From: Candidatus Poribacteria bacterium
Lineage (GTDB): Bacteria > Poribacteria > WGA-4E > WGA-3G
DNA: 64,000 nt
Assembly (NCBI GenBank): GCA_003635195.1
Contig: PYIY01000011.1
Coordinates: 1 to 64,000, forward strand
Direction: 5' to 3'
The position numbers were made by a program, and so were the translations under genes. Shown here piece by piece: positions 31,189-40,154 of this stretch. Numbering within the stretch: position 1 is the stretch's first letter; each line of letters begins with the position of its first letter. The notes beneath the pieces were generated by a model. It had not been told where the DNA came from. It worked only from the letters and a program-made list of their open reading frames with translations, and made no database searches.

Positions 31189-32616
31189 TTATGGGAACAA
31201 TTTTCGCAACGTCTGAATCAGTGTACTTTCCGAAAACCATTTGCCCGCCACGCGCCACACACTGCTCGAAAACGTCGGATAGACGTGAATCATCCCGCTC
31301 AACTTTCGCAATGGAATCCCCTGTTGCATCGCCAGCACATACTCGTGGACAACCTCACCCGCATTGGCACCGACAAGGTGAACCCCCAATATCTTTCCAG
31401 TCCATCGGCTTGTGATAACCTTGCTGAACCCATGGGTTTCACCTTCCGCAACGGCTCTGTCAACGTCCGATTGGTCGAGTGTGAACACGTCAACATCCCC
31501 ATATCTCTCACGTGCTTCTGCCTCAGTGAGACCACAACGTGCCACCTCTGGGTCACAGAAGGTTGTCCACGGCACAACAGCATAGTTGATTGTGTTGGAA
31601 AGCGGGAAAAAGATATTTCGGAGGAGCAACTGCGCTTGGAAGGCAGCGACGTGCGTGAACAGGTAATGTCCGATCACATCACCCGCAGCGTAGATGTTTT
31701 TGACGCTTGTCTGAAGTCTGTTGTTAACTTCAATTCCGCGGCTGCCTATCTGCACGCCGATTTTATCGAGTGCTAACCCTTCCACATTCGGCGCACGTCC
31801 TGCTGCGATTAGGATATTGTCAAAGGTCTGTTCTACTGTTCCATTTTCACTATCATTGAACTTTACGTCTATACCTTCTTGGTTTTGTGTAACTCGTTCG
31901 ATACTTGTATTGAGTCGGATCGTAACGCCTTCCTCTCGCAGGTAGCGCAGCATCTGTTCGGAGACATCGGCATCTTCTTTTGTGAGGATACGTTTGCTGC
32001 GTTGTGCAATCGTCACATCTGCACCGAGACGATGAAACGCCTGACCAAGTTCAACACCGATCGGACCCGCACCGACGACAAGCAGCCGTTCTGGAAACAC
32101 CTCTAAGTCCCAAACAGTTTCGCTGTCAAGATAATCGCAGGCTTCTAACCCGGGTATAGGCGGTGCAATCGGACGAGAACCGGTACTAATCACAAACTTC
32201 TTGCTTTTGAGTGTCCGCGTCTCGCCACTTTCGGTATCCGCCACGACGAAGATATCGGACGATTCAAAATGCCCGTCCCCAAAGATAACATCAACGCCCA
32301 TGTCGCGGAACCGCTCTGGGTTGTCGTGTTCTTCTTCTATGGCGTGTTGTGTCCCCCGCACATACTTCATTACACGCCGCCAGTCAGGCGTGGCATCGGA
32401 GATAGCAATGCCGTATTTCGCCGCATTCCGGATGGAATTCGCCACCTTCGCCGCTTTCAGGAGGGCTTTGGAAGGGACGCATCCCGTCCAGAGACAGTCG
32501 CCGCCGATGCGATGTTTCTCCACAAGCGCGGTCTTTTTGCCTAATTTTGCTCCTGCCACGGCAAGCACGAGTCCCGCGCTGCCGCCGCCGATGATCGTCA
32601 AATCGTACGTATCCAC
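31189..32616 (-). CDS. FAD-dependent pyridine nucleotide-disulfide oxidoreductase (mercuric reductase / dihydrolipoamide dehydrogenase-like)
   Basis: 475 residues. N-terminal FAD site I-I-G-G-G-S-A-G-L (8-16); redox-active pair G-G-D-C-L-W-T-G-C-V-P-S-K (Cys41, Cys46); NAD(P) site V-V-G-A-G-P-I-G-V-E-L-G; second FAD motif I-Y-A-A-G-D-V; C-terminal dimer segment with H-V-Y-P-T. The spacing fits mercuric-reductase-like members lacking the heavy-metal N-domain, and the C-terminal Cys pair that MerA uses for Hg(II) is absent, so mercury reduction is unlikely. No lipoamide-dependent dehydrogenase genes are near. Its start is 4 bases after the stop of the amidohydrolase gene, so the two form an operon. 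Confidence 0.85.
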   Translation of the reverse strand: MDTYDLTIIGGGSAGLVLAVAGAKLGKKTALVEKHRIGGDCLWTGCVPSKALLKAAKVANSIRNAAKYGIAISDATPDWRRVMKYVRGTQHAIEEEHDNPERFRDMGVDVIFGDGHFESSDIFVVADTESGETRTLKSKKFVISTGSRPIAPPIPGLEACDYLDSETVWDLEVFPERLLVVGAGPIGVELGQAFHRLGADVTIAQRSKRILTKEDADVSEQMLRYLREEGVTIRLNTSIERVTQNQEGIDVKFNDSENGTVEQTFDNILIAAGRAPNVEGLALDKIGVQIGSRGIEVNNRLQTSVKNIYAAGDVIGHYLFTHVAAFQAQLLLRNIFFPLSNTINYAVVPWTTFCDPEVARCGLTEAEARERYGDVDVFTLDQSDVDRAVAEGETHGFSKVITSRWTGKILGVHLVGANAGEVVHEYVLAMQQGIPLRKLSGMIHVYPTFSSSVWRVAGKWFSESTLIQTLRKLFP

Positions 32617-32620
32617 GATT

Positions 32621-34177
32621 TCATTTACCCCATGTTGACCGACGCAGTACCCTGCCGGGCAGCTGCCCCGTCACGTTTCCATCTTCGACAACTGAAACGC
32701 CGTTGACGAACACCCAGTTTACACCGACGGGCGATTGCACCGGATCAAACCATGTAGATTTATCTGCAACGGTCTCTGGATCGAAAACGACGATGTCCGC
32801 AGCGAGTCCTTGGCTGATTTTGCCGCGGTCAAAAATTCGGAAACGTTCCGCGGGGAAACCACTCATCTTGTAAATCGCTTCTTTCATTGAGACGAGTTGA
32901 CGTTCACGCACAAACTTACCGAGATACTGCACGAAACACCCGTAACTCCGAGGGTGTGGATGTGGAATGTTATAAACACCATCGCTCGCGATCATCATAC
33001 GGGGATGGCTTGCTGTCTGATTCAAGATACGTTCATTTTCTTCAGGCGGTGTCGCCCACGGCATCACAAAGGTCTCAATCGCGGCCTCTTCACAGATAAA
33101 GTCAAAGGCGAATTCTTCTTTAGATTTACCCTCACTTTTAGCGGCTTCAGCAAGCGTCATGCCGATAAACCGACCCGAACGGTTGTACCCCACAATCTGG
33201 CTGCCGTCGCGTAATTCACCGCGTAGGTGTGCGATCGATTTTTCTCGGACTTCGGGGTCCTCAAGGTGTGCTAACATATCGTCAGGTGCACCGGTCTGAT
33301 ACTCCATCGGGAGCATCATTGCGAGGTGCGTCATGCCGGCGGGATAGAGATAGGATTCAAAGGTCAAATCGATCTGTTCTTTCTCAACACGTTCAAGTAT
33401 CTCAGCGACTTCATCGTCCACACGTTCATGCGAGATATGCACAGGAATCCCAGCGCGTCGCGCAATCTCAATCGTCTCTTCCCAGGCCTGTTTTCTCCCG
33501 AGAATGCGGTATCGGATATGCGCGGCATAAATTGCGTCGTAGGCTTGAGCGATACTTGAAAGGTACACAAGTTCATGCAAATCGGCATTTGCGGAGGGTT
33601 GATAATCCAACCCCAAGCAGAGACTGCAAGCACCTTCCGCTAACCACCTATGGGTTATACGCGACATCGCTAAAAGTTCATCACTCGTTGCGGGACGCGT
33701 ATCCCAACCCATCACACCGAGGCGGACAGCGCAGTGCGGGACCTGTGGATATAGATTCGCAGGGATTCGTCCGTGGAACATATCGAGATACGCTTCAGCG
33801 GTCTGCCAGTTGAGCGGCAGTTCGGCATCGCCATAAGCGAATTGCGTGTAGTGCCACAGTTCTTTCGCCTGCTCTGGTGGTAAAGGTGCCCAACCGAAAC
33901 CGTCCGGCGCAGCCAAATGGGTTGTCACACCTTGACTGACAGCCGCGAATTGGTCGCGCCCGCCAAGCAGGGCGATCTCTGAATGTACATGCACATCGAC
34001 GAAACCGGGGCAAACGACCTGTCCATTCGCAGAAATCCGACGCGGTGTTTCTGCTTTTTCGAGGTCGCCGATAGCAGCGATGCAGTCGTCCTGAATGCCG
34101 ATGTCTCCAACAAAGGGTTCGCGTTCGCCTGTTCCATCAACGATATTTCCGCCTGAAATAATTGTGTCAAATCTCAT
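32621..34177 (-). CDS. D-aminoacylase / N-acyl-D-amino-acid deacylase-type amidohydrolase
   Basis: 518 residues. ATG preceded by AAGGAGCAC on the minus strand. N-terminal small beta domain (I-I-S-G-G-N-I-V-D-G-T-G) then the barrel: G-F-V-D-V-H-V-H-S-E (metal His pair, with Glu where many have Asp), C-S-L-C-L-G-L-D-Y-Q-P (Cys region of D-aminoacylases), A-A-H-I-R-Y-R, V-H-I-S-H-E-R, and A-S-D-G-V-Y-N with the catalytic Asp, followed by P-H-P-R-S-Y-G-C-F. The end S-Q-G-L-A-A-D-I-V-V-F-D-P is typical of the superfamily. It should hydrolyse an N-acyl-D-amino acid or a related cyclic/acyl amide in the cytoplasm. Its last residues S-T-W-G-K look like the tail motif but belong to this family's normal end. 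Confidence 0.85.
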   Translation of the reverse strand: MRFDTIISGGNIVDGTGEREPFVGDIGIQDDCIAAIGDLEKAETPRRISANGQVVCPGFVDVHVHSEIALLGGRDQFAAVSQGVTTHLAAPDGFGWAPLPPEQAKELWHYTQFAYGDAELPLNWQTAEAYLDMFHGRIPANLYPQVPHCAVRLGVMGWDTRPATSDELLAMSRITHRWLAEGACSLCLGLDYQPSANADLHELVYLSSIAQAYDAIYAAHIRYRILGRKQAWEETIEIARRAGIPVHISHERVDDEVAEILERVEKEQIDLTFESYLYPAGMTHLAMMLPMEYQTGAPDDMLAHLEDPEVREKSIAHLRGELRDGSQIVGYNRSGRFIGMTLAEAAKSEGKSKEEFAFDFICEEAAIETFVMPWATPPEENERILNQTASHPRMMIASDGVYNIPHPHPRSYGCFVQYLGKFVRERQLVSMKEAIYKMSGFPAERFRIFDRGKISQGLAADIVVFDPETVADKSTWFDPVQSPVGVNWVFVNGVSVVEDGNVTGQLPGRVLRRSTWGK

Positions 34178-34284
34178 AAAGTGCTCCTTGATTGTTGATT
34201 GAGTCTACCATCAAAAACAGTGGATGTCAACAGGAAATTTGGACAAACGTACCCTCCAAATCGCAAATGCTTATCCCGATTTCC

Positions 34285-34344
34285 TTTTTCAACAAGAACT
34301 CGAATTCAGTTAATATTACAAAGGCGCGAGTTCTTGTTGAAAAA
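34285..34344. repeat. 18-bp perfect inverted repeat in a divergent intergenic region
   Basis: TTTTTCAACAAGAACTCG (34285-34302) and its exact complement CGAGTTCTTGTTGAAAAA (34327-34344) with a 24-base AT-rich spacer. It lies between divergently transcribed genes, so it is unlikely to be a simple terminator of either; a regulator site or a tiny insertion are options. Confidence 0.6.
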
Positions 34345-34417
34345 AAAATCGCCACCTGATACAATAACAGAAATAGGCATCGGTTGCCAGCCTTAACCCA
34401 CAATAGGAGGAAAACGC

Positions 34418-34912
34418 ATGCATCAAGCCCACACTTTCATCAGGACATCGTCCGCAGGTCTATATTCTGCATTCGGAGTAGTCCTACTGTCGTTGACAAT
34501 TGCGTTGAGCGGTTGTAGTGAGGATCCTTCTGGCGGGAGCGGCTTCGCGGATTTAGCACGCGGTGAGCCTACTATAGTCGATTCAGTTTTAGCGATTAGT
34601 GTCTTTGATGACAGACCGGACGGTATCACGAATAGGTTCTCTGCTGAGTTCAACGATCAAGTGTATTTATGGATCTTGTGGGCGAATATTACAGAAGAAC
34701 ATACGGTTGAAGTCAGGTGGTACTCCCCAGATGACGGTATTGACGATCCACCGTCCTGGGAAGAGAAACAGACCTTTACATCAACAACAGGCGATAAAAT
34801 TACGTGGTTTTATATTGATCTACCAGACCCAGACATTACAGGCGAGTGGTTCGTTGAAGTCTACCTTGATGGTGACCTCTTTGAGCGGAGTCATATCTTC
34901 TGGGTAGAATAA
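34418..34912 (+). CDS. Small lipoprotein of unknown function
   Basis: 164 residues, ATG 34418 with AGGAGGAAAA ahead. Hydrophobic residues about 16-30, then A-L-S-G-C with Cys33 as lipidation site, followed by a Ser/Gly linker. The mature part looks like a single beta-sandwich domain: V-Y-L-W-I-L-W-A-N-I-T-E-E-H-T-V-E-V-R-W-Y-S-P-D, then T-W-F-Y-I-D-L-P-D-P-D-I-T-G-E-W-F-V-E-V-Y-L-D-G. This pattern (a strand with paired Trp, then G-x-W-x-V-E-V-Y-x-D-G) recurs in uncharacterised exported proteins with an immunoglobulin-like fold. No known function. It is 30 bases from the next gene and may be cotranscribed. Confidence 0.7.
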   Translation: MHQAHTFIRTSSAGLYSAFGVVLLSLTIALSGCSEDPSGGSGFADLARGEPTIVDSVLAISVFDDRPDGITNRFSAEFNDQVYLWILWANITEEHTVEVRWYSPDDGIDDPPSWEEKQTFTSTTGDKITWFYIDLPDPDITGEWFVEVYLDGDLFERSHIFWVE

Positions 34913-34942
34913 CCACCTGCCGCACCCAGATGGAGGGCAGTC

Positions 34943-36028
34943 ATGGATAGGCTGAGAATCGCACATATCGGCACAGGCAGACGTGGTGCCGGTACCTACC
35001 TCCCCCTTATCTCAAAATTGACGGACGACCTTGAGTTAGTCGCTGTTTGCGATCCACGCGAAGAAAGCACTACGGAACAGGGTGAAAAATACAACGTCCC
35101 CGCTTACACAGACACCGAGCAGATGTTGGACACAGTGAAGCCTGATATCTGCGCAATTGTGATTACACCCAGCAACAATCATATTCCGGGTTTACTCTGT
35201 TCCGAACGCGGTATCAGTTATTGTACGGAGACACCGATTGATACCGACCTCGGATGGGCGGACAAGATGATCGCCTCCGCACAGGAGAACGGGGTGAAAC
35301 TGGAGGTCAACGAAAACTATTATCGTGTACCTACAGAGCGAATAAAACGGGAGATGATTCTCGCGGGTGTTTTTGGCAAAGTCAACGCCGCTTACAACGA
35401 CTTCCGAGGACACGGCTATCACGGCATCGGTCTCATCCGTAGTTACGTCGGTTTCGACAACGAACCGGTACAAGTTTACGGTTTCCGAAAGGGATATGAC
35501 GTTCAGGATCACGTCTGGCGGAAAGGGCAACCCAGGCGCGATACTGAGGATTGGCAACATGCAGTGATTGAGTTCGCGGACGGTGCCGTCGGCATCTTCA
35601 ATTTCAGTGGTCTCTCCTACGGTTCACCGCTACGCGGCTTTAACGGTTCTAAATTCTACGCAGAACGCGGGATGTGTTTCCGAGACAACGCTGTCATTTT
35701 AAATGACACTGCCGATGAACAGCGCGCGATTACTGTTGAACGCAGAACCAATACCGTTGACGGCTACGAAACCTTAGCCGCACTTGTCGCTGACACTGAT
35801 CCTGAAGTGGTATGGGAAAACCCGTTGCAGAATTATCCGCTCAGCGATGGCGAAATTACGGTCGCTTCGGAGCTAATGAGCCTCGTCAACGCCGTTCGCA
35901 ACGATACAGAACCGGAATACGGCGCGTATAACGGTCGCAAGGACCGAGAAATTGATGTCGCAATGGCACGTTCCTGGTCAAACAACGGCGCGCCTGTTAC
36001 TTTCCCATTTGATTATGAGAAACGTTGA
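34943..36028 (+). CDS. Gfo/Idh/MocA-family oxidoreductase lacking the usual catalytic Lys
   Basis: 361 residues. N-terminal Rossmann domain: R-I-A-H-I-G-T-G-R-R-G-A-G-T-Y (NAD(P) binding), V-A-V-C-D-P-R, then C-T-E-T-P-I-D at the place of the family's E-K-P motif, so the active-site lysine is replaced by Thr. The C-terminal alpha/beta domain has D-T-E-D-W-Q-H-A-V-I-E-F-A-D-G-A-V-G-I-F-N-F and closes with R-S-W-S-N-N-G-A-P-V. The family oxidises or reduces sugar and inositol derivatives with NAD(P). Loss of the lysine makes ordinary dehydrogenase activity doubtful; it may be a binding or regulatory form, or use another residue. Compare the intact member at 62551. Confidence 0.85.
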   Translation: MDRLRIAHIGTGRRGAGTYLPLISKLTDDLELVAVCDPREESTTEQGEKYNVPAYTDTEQMLDTVKPDICAIVITPSNNHIPGLLCSERGISYCTETPIDTDLGWADKMIASAQENGVKLEVNENYYRVPTERIKREMILAGVFGKVNAAYNDFRGHGYHGIGLIRSYVGFDNEPVQVYGFRKGYDVQDHVWRKGQPRRDTEDWQHAVIEFADGAVGIFNFSGLSYGSPLRGFNGSKFYAERGMCFRDNAVILNDTADEQRAITVERRTNTVDGYETLAALVADTDPEVVWENPLQNYPLSDGEITVASELMSLVNAVRNDTEPEYGAYNGRKDREIDVAMARSWSNNGAPVTFPFDYEKR

Positions 36029-36125
36029 ACACTCAAAAGATCGACGACGAAAAACCAGCGAAGGATATCTACGCCTTTGTAAGACCTGCTTTGCTGATGG
36101 CTAATGGCTGTCAACTGATTTTTCC

Positions 36126-36154
36126 TTGTCGTTTGTGCTGAGATTCTGTATACT
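36126..36154 (+). promoter_or_regulatory. Sigma-70-type promoter for the secreted-protein/heme operon
   Basis: TTGTCG (36126-36131), 17-base spacer, TATACT (36149-36154), 36 bases before the start at 36191. It may drive the whole run of same-strand genes from here to hemB and beyond. Confidence 0.5.
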
Positions 36155-36190
36155 TAATTGGGAAAGTACAAAACGCAACAGGAGCAGCGC

Positions 36191-37138
36191 ATGGTGAAAA
36201 AAATCCAATCCGTTTTCGTTTTTCTATTCGTATTCAGTTGTAGTACGACCTTGATGGCAAATGAAACGGCGAAAACATATTTTCCGGGGACGTTTGGCAG
36301 CTATTGGGTATATGAAGACCAAGATGGGAATGAATTGACACGCACCATTGATGAAGGCGAAGAGATTGCGGGTGAAACGTATAACATTTTCATTTACGAA
36401 CCTGACATAGAAGACTGGGCAAATTACGCTTATCACTTTCTGCCTTCACTGTATAGTGTTAATGATGAAGGTATTACCTGTCTGATCGGTGATGAAATAG
36501 AAAAAACGACCAAGGCATGCCTTATTAAACAGATGGAAGTTTTGACCAAGATGACAAAAAAAATGGTAGAGGACAACCCGCCACCCGAGGCACCTAATCT
36601 CTCCTTTGATATCAATTATGAAGTCAACGTCGAGGCGCAGGACGATTTCGCTCTGTTTCCAATTGCCGCAACACCCAACGAAAAATGGGATACAACGCAG
36701 ATAAAAGCTAAGGTCTCGATGCAGTATGAAATCCGAGGGGTCCCCGATGAGTTTCTCGGAGCAGATGAGATTCCCAAAATTATATTTGAATTTAACATCA
36801 CTGAAACCGGTAATCTCCTCGGTACAGAAACCGTTGAGACACAGGTGGGCACCTTTGAAGACTGTTTGAAGATCGAATACCGCACAGCAACAACAATGGA
36901 AGTGTTACCGCCGGAACAGCACGTAACAAGTAATCCACCTGGTGAGTCTCTGACGACCTTGTGGCTTGCGCCTAACGTCGGTATTGTCAAGTTTCACCAA
37001 AAGACAGAGGATATATTTCTCAAAACTATACCTACTTCTGAGTTTCCTGAGTTCCATTCTTCAACCGCTGTCAAGACCTTTGAATTAACGAAATATGAAA
37101 TCAAAACGACTGAGTCGGAAAGTAACACAAGCGATTAA
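36191..37138 (+). CDS. Secreted TapB-like protein of unknown function, tandem copy 1
   Basis: 315 residues from ATG 36191 (AGGAGCAGC ahead); an upstream TTG at 36158 is unlikely. Signal peptide about 1-26. The mature protein starts [22 protein letters not shown] and later has T-E-T-V-E-T-Q-V-G-T-F-E-D-C-L and [13 protein letters not shown]. This order (opening F-P-x-x-x-G-S-Y-W-x-Y, middle T-V-x-T-x-x-G-T-F, closing W-x-A-P-x-V-G-x-V-K) is that of a broad group of exported beta-rich proteins often placed with TapB or LolA-like folds. Three such genes lie in a row before hemB. Function unknown. Confidence 0.65.
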   Translation: MVKKIQSVFVFLFVFSCSTTLMANETAKTYFPGTFGSYWVYEDQDGNELTRTIDEGEEIAGETYNIFIYEPDIEDWANYAYHFLPSLYSVNDEGITCLIGDEIEKTTKACLIKQMEVLTKMTKKMVEDNPPPEAPNLSFDINYEVNVEAQDDFALFPIAATPNEKWDTTQIKAKVSMQYEIRGVPDEFLGADEIPKIIFEFNITETGNLLGTETVETQVGTFEDCLKIEYRTATTMEVLPPEQHVTSNPPGESLTTLWLAPNVGIVKFHQKTEDIFLKTIPTSEFPEFHSSTAVKTFELTKYEIKTTESESNTSD

Positions 37139-37204
37139 TGCTGTCTTATGGGCAGTTGCTTGCAGAAATTTGCGAGTTTGTCGAAACAATAAAAGGAACC
37201 TTTT

Positions 37205-38101
37205 ATGTTGAAAAAAATGCGGTCCGTTTTTGTTCTCTTATTCATCTTCGGTTTCAGCGCGACATTGATGGGAAATGAATGGGCGAATTACTATTTTCCT
37301 GATGCACTCGACAGTTACTGGACCTATGAAGACCAAGACGGTGAGGAATTAACGCGCTACGCCATAGAACCGGAAGAGATTGATGGCGAAACCTATCGCG
37401 CCTTCAGCTATGAACCTGTCTTGGAAGACTGGACGAAGTATCAGTATTATTTTCATCCCTATTTCTACCAAGTCAGTGACGACTGGGTCGCGTTCTTTGT
37501 CGGTGATGATATCGAAAATGCAACACGCGCAGTCACAGAGCAGCAGTGGAACGAGGCTATGGCAGTGATGAAACAACAGTTGAATAATCAACTACCAGGG
37601 GTGAATCTTGACCTGAATGTGACGTACGAACTTGATATACAAGCACAAGACTATTTCTATCTACTGCCGACCCCTGCAACGTTCAATGAAGAGTGGGAGG
37701 CTTCGCGCGTTGATGTGGAAATGGATTTGCAGATCGAGATCAAAAGCGACGTGGGCGGCTTTCCACCAACAAGTCAGGCAATCACAATGTTCCTGACCCT
37801 TATTGAAACTGGAAATGTCACTGGCACTGAGACCGTCGAAACATCTGCCGGTACGTTTGAAGATTGTCTAATAATCGAGTATAGGATGGATGCTGAAATA
37901 GAAACTCAACCCGATCTACCAGAAGCGAAGACCCTGTTTGCAGATGCATATAAAGGGACATTGACAACGCTCTGGCTTGCTCCGAATGTCGGTATTGTTA
38001 AAATGCTGCAAGAATCCGAAAATAGCGACACCGTCAAAACGCTTGAATTAATAAACTATGAAATCAAATCCACTGAATCAGAAAGCGGTGAAGGCAATTA
38101 A
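37205..38101 (+). CDS. Secreted TapB-like protein, tandem copy 2
   Basis: 298 residues, ATG 37205 after AAAGGAACC. Signal peptide about 1-22. Mature start [27 protein letters not shown], later [21 protein letters not shown] and [13 protein letters not shown]. More similar to copy 3 than to copy 1 in the first third (Y-A-I-E-P-E-[ED][11 protein letters not shown]). The conserved Cys in E-D-C-L is single, so it is not a disulfide within this domain. Confidence 0.65.
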   Translation: MLKKMRSVFVLLFIFGFSATLMGNEWANYYFPDALDSYWTYEDQDGEELTRYAIEPEEIDGETYRAFSYEPVLEDWTKYQYYFHPYFYQVSDDWVAFFVGDDIENATRAVTEQQWNEAMAVMKQQLNNQLPGVNLDLNVTYELDIQAQDYFYLLPTPATFNEEWEASRVDVEMDLQIEIKSDVGGFPPTSQAITMFLTLIETGNVTGTETVETSAGTFEDCLIIEYRMDAEIETQPDLPEAKTLFADAYKGTLTTLWLAPNVGIVKMLQESENSDTVKTLELINYEIKSTESESGEGN

Positions 38102-38165
38102 CCGTTTCTGAAGTAACGCTTTCGGGAACTTGAAGGTTTGCCGAGAGCCGCAAAAGGAATCTCTT

Positions 38166-39092
38166 ATGTTGAAAAAGATGCAGCCTATTTTTCTGCTTTT
38201 ACTCATTTTCGGTTTAAGCACGATGTCAGTCGGGAATGAATGGGCAAACTACTATTTTCCAGATACCGTCGGCAGCTACTGGACCTATGAAGACCAAGAC
38301 GGGAACGAATTAACACGCTACGCCATAGAGCCTGAAGATATTGATGGTGAAACCTATCGCGCCTTTAGTTACGATCCCGCCTTGGAGGATTGGGCGGACT
38401 TTGAACATTACATCCACCCTTATTTTTATCAGGTCGGGGATGACTGGGTCGCGTACTTTGTCGGTGCTGAAATCGAAAACGGACTTAAAGCACACACAGC
38501 GCAAGAGATGGAAGAAGCGCTTCCTATACTCCGTGAACAGATGCTCGGCGGGGCACCTGAAGGCGCAGCGGTTTCCCTTGATTTGAGCTACGATGTTGAG
38601 GTGGAATCGGCGGACTATTTCTATCTGCTACCGACACCTATTACATACAATGAAGAATGGACAGCTCTCGAACTAAATGTCGCGCTGACCATCACTATGG
38701 ATATCCAAGGAGCACCTGTGGATCTACCGGGCGGTGCGCCGACTATCAAAACCCATAGCACCATTATTGAGACTGGCGTCGTCACTGGCACAGAAACCGT
38801 CGAAACACCTGCTGGCACGTTTGAGGATTGCTTGATAATTGAATACCAGACGGATGAAACAACCCAAGTGACCATATCTATGCCTGGGGCCCCACAACAA
38901 GACCCTGAAGAACGGGAAGCGACCACTATAACAACGCTCTGGTTGGCACCTAACGTCGGGATCGTCAAATTCAGTCATGAGCATCCAGAGGCTGATGAAG
39001 CAAAGGAGCAGCTCGGATTGGAACCCGACGGAGAGATCACCCTTGAACTCACGAACTACGAAATCAAAGGCTCGCCTTCGGAGGATGAATGA
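38166..39092 (+). CDS. Secreted TapB-like protein, tandem copy 3, coupled to hemB
   Basis: 308 residues from ATG 38166 (AAAGGAATC ahead); the frame opens at 38130 but that adds 12 polar residues before the signal peptide. Same domain plan as copies 1 and 2, ending L-T-N-Y-E-I-K-G. Its stop overlaps the hemB start by the ATGA arrangement (39089-39092), so hemB translation is coupled to it. That links an exported protein of unknown role directly to heme synthesis; whether it is functional or only an accident of operon growth is not known. Confidence 0.65.
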   Translation: MLKKMQPIFLLLLIFGLSTMSVGNEWANYYFPDTVGSYWTYEDQDGNELTRYAIEPEDIDGETYRAFSYDPALEDWADFEHYIHPYFYQVGDDWVAYFVGAEIENGLKAHTAQEMEEALPILREQMLGGAPEGAAVSLDLSYDVEVESADYFYLLPTPITYNEEWTALELNVALTITMDIQGAPVDLPGGAPTIKTHSTIIETGVVTGTETVETPAGTFEDCLIIEYQTDETTQVTISMPGAPQQDPEEREATTITTLWLAPNVGIVKFSHEHPEADEAKEQLGLEPDGEITLELTNYEIKGSPSEDE

Positions 39093-40075
39093 GCACCTTC
39101 CCGATCTATCGACCGCGACGACTGCGCGCGAATGAAAACCTGCGGCGACTCGTTCGCGAAACAGCACTTTCCGTTGATGATCTCATTTATCCGATGTTCG
39201 TTGTTCATGGACATAATACCGCAACTGAAATTTCTTCGATGCCCGGCTGCTATCAATACTCGGTTGACAGACTTGTCACCGCCGCAAAGGAACTCATTGC
39301 ACTCGGAATTCCTGGAACAATTCTGTTCGGCATCCCAGCGGCGAAAGACCCACTCGGCACTGAGGCTTATGCCGATGACGGTATCATTCAACTCGCGGTC
39401 CAAGCACTCAAAGATGCTGTGCCTGATCTCCTTGTGATGACAGATGTCTGTCTCTGTGAATATACCGACCATGGGCATTGTGGTGTCATTGAAGATAGCG
39501 AAGTAAAAAACGACCCGACGCTGGAACTCCTCGTTAAGGAGAGTCTCTCACATGCTCGCGCCGGTGCTGATGTTATTGCGCCTTCAGATATGATGGACGG
39601 TCGCGTCGGCGCAATTCGAGACGCATTGGACGAAAACGGGTATGAAAATATACCCATTATGGCATACGCTGCGAAATATGCCTCGGCATTTTACGGTCCC
39701 TTTCGCGAAGCCGCGGAATCCGCACCGCAATTTGGGGACCGCCGCTCCTATCAGATGGACCCAGCGAATACAGAGGAAGCACTACGGGAAGTCGCATTGG
39801 ATATTCAGGAAGGGGCAGACATCCTCATGGTGAAACCCGCACTCTCTTATCTTGATGTTATCCATCGGGTCAAGACAGAATTTCAGGTGCCTGTTGCCGC
39901 CTATAACGTTAGCGGAGAATATGCTATGGTTAAAGCAGCGGCGCAGAACGGTTGGATCGACGAGGAGCGGGTCGCATTGGAACTTTTAACAAGCATCAAG
40001 CGCGCGGGCGCGGATATGATTTTAACCTATTTCGCAAAATCAGTAGCCAGTGGCCAGTGGTCAGTAACCAGTTAA
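39089..40075 (+). CDS. hemB: Porphobilinogen synthase (delta-aminolevulinic acid dehydratase)
   Basis: 328 residues. HemB condenses two 5-aminolevulinates to porphobilinogen in the cytoplasm. Landmarks: R-P-R-R-L-R (start), metal-binding region [15 protein letters not shown] (Zn-type cysteines), [24 protein letters not shown] (first active-site Lys), D-I-L-M-V-K-P-A (Schiff-base Lys) and [14 protein letters not shown] 39089 has GGAGG four bases ahead. The normal end L-T-Y-F-A-K is followed by S-G-Q-W-S-V-T-S, which is translated from the intergenic heptamer repeat; the repeat also supplies the stop codon. First gene of the tetrapyrrole operon. Confidence 0.95.
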   Translation: MSTFPIYRPRRLRANENLRRLVRETALSVDDLIYPMFVVHGHNTATEISSMPGCYQYSVDRLVTAAKELIALGIPGTILFGIPAAKDPLGTEAYADDGIIQLAVQALKDAVPDLLVMTDVCLCEYTDHGHCGVIEDSEVKNDPTLELLVKESLSHARAGADVIAPSDMMDGRVGAIRDALDENGYENIPIMAYAAKYASAFYGPFREAAESAPQFGDRRSYQMDPANTEEALREVALDIQEGADILMVKPALSYLDVIHRVKTEFQVPVAAYNVSGEYAMVKAAAQNGWIDEERVALELLTSIKRAGADMILTYFAKSVASGQWSVTS

Positions 40076-40137
40076 GAGACGTTAGATTAACCTAATATTT
40101 TCTTTAACTGGTAACTGGTAACTGGTAACTGGTAACT
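40040..40137 (+). repeat. Heptamer repeats in hairpin arrangement, hemB-hemL gap
   Basis: Left arm AGTAGCCAGTGGCCAGT-GGTCAGTAACCAGTTAAG and right arm TTTAACTGGTAACTGG-TAACTGGTAACTGGTAACT (AACTGGT units) are complementary. The left arm overlaps the hemB 3' end. Confidence 0.75.
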
Positions 40138-40154
40138 TCCCTGGAGGAAATGCT

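Noticed and set aside
31132-31776. 214-codon plus-strand frame opposite the disulfide reductase
   Set aside because: A shadow of a well-supported minus-strand gene with all family motifs; the plus frame has no recognisable domain.
32621-32640. T-W-G-K at the end of the D-aminoacylase as a tail motif
   Set aside because: The protein is cytoplasmic without a signal peptide, the hydrophobic-Lys pattern after W-G is missing, and the end continues the enzyme's normal C-terminal strand.
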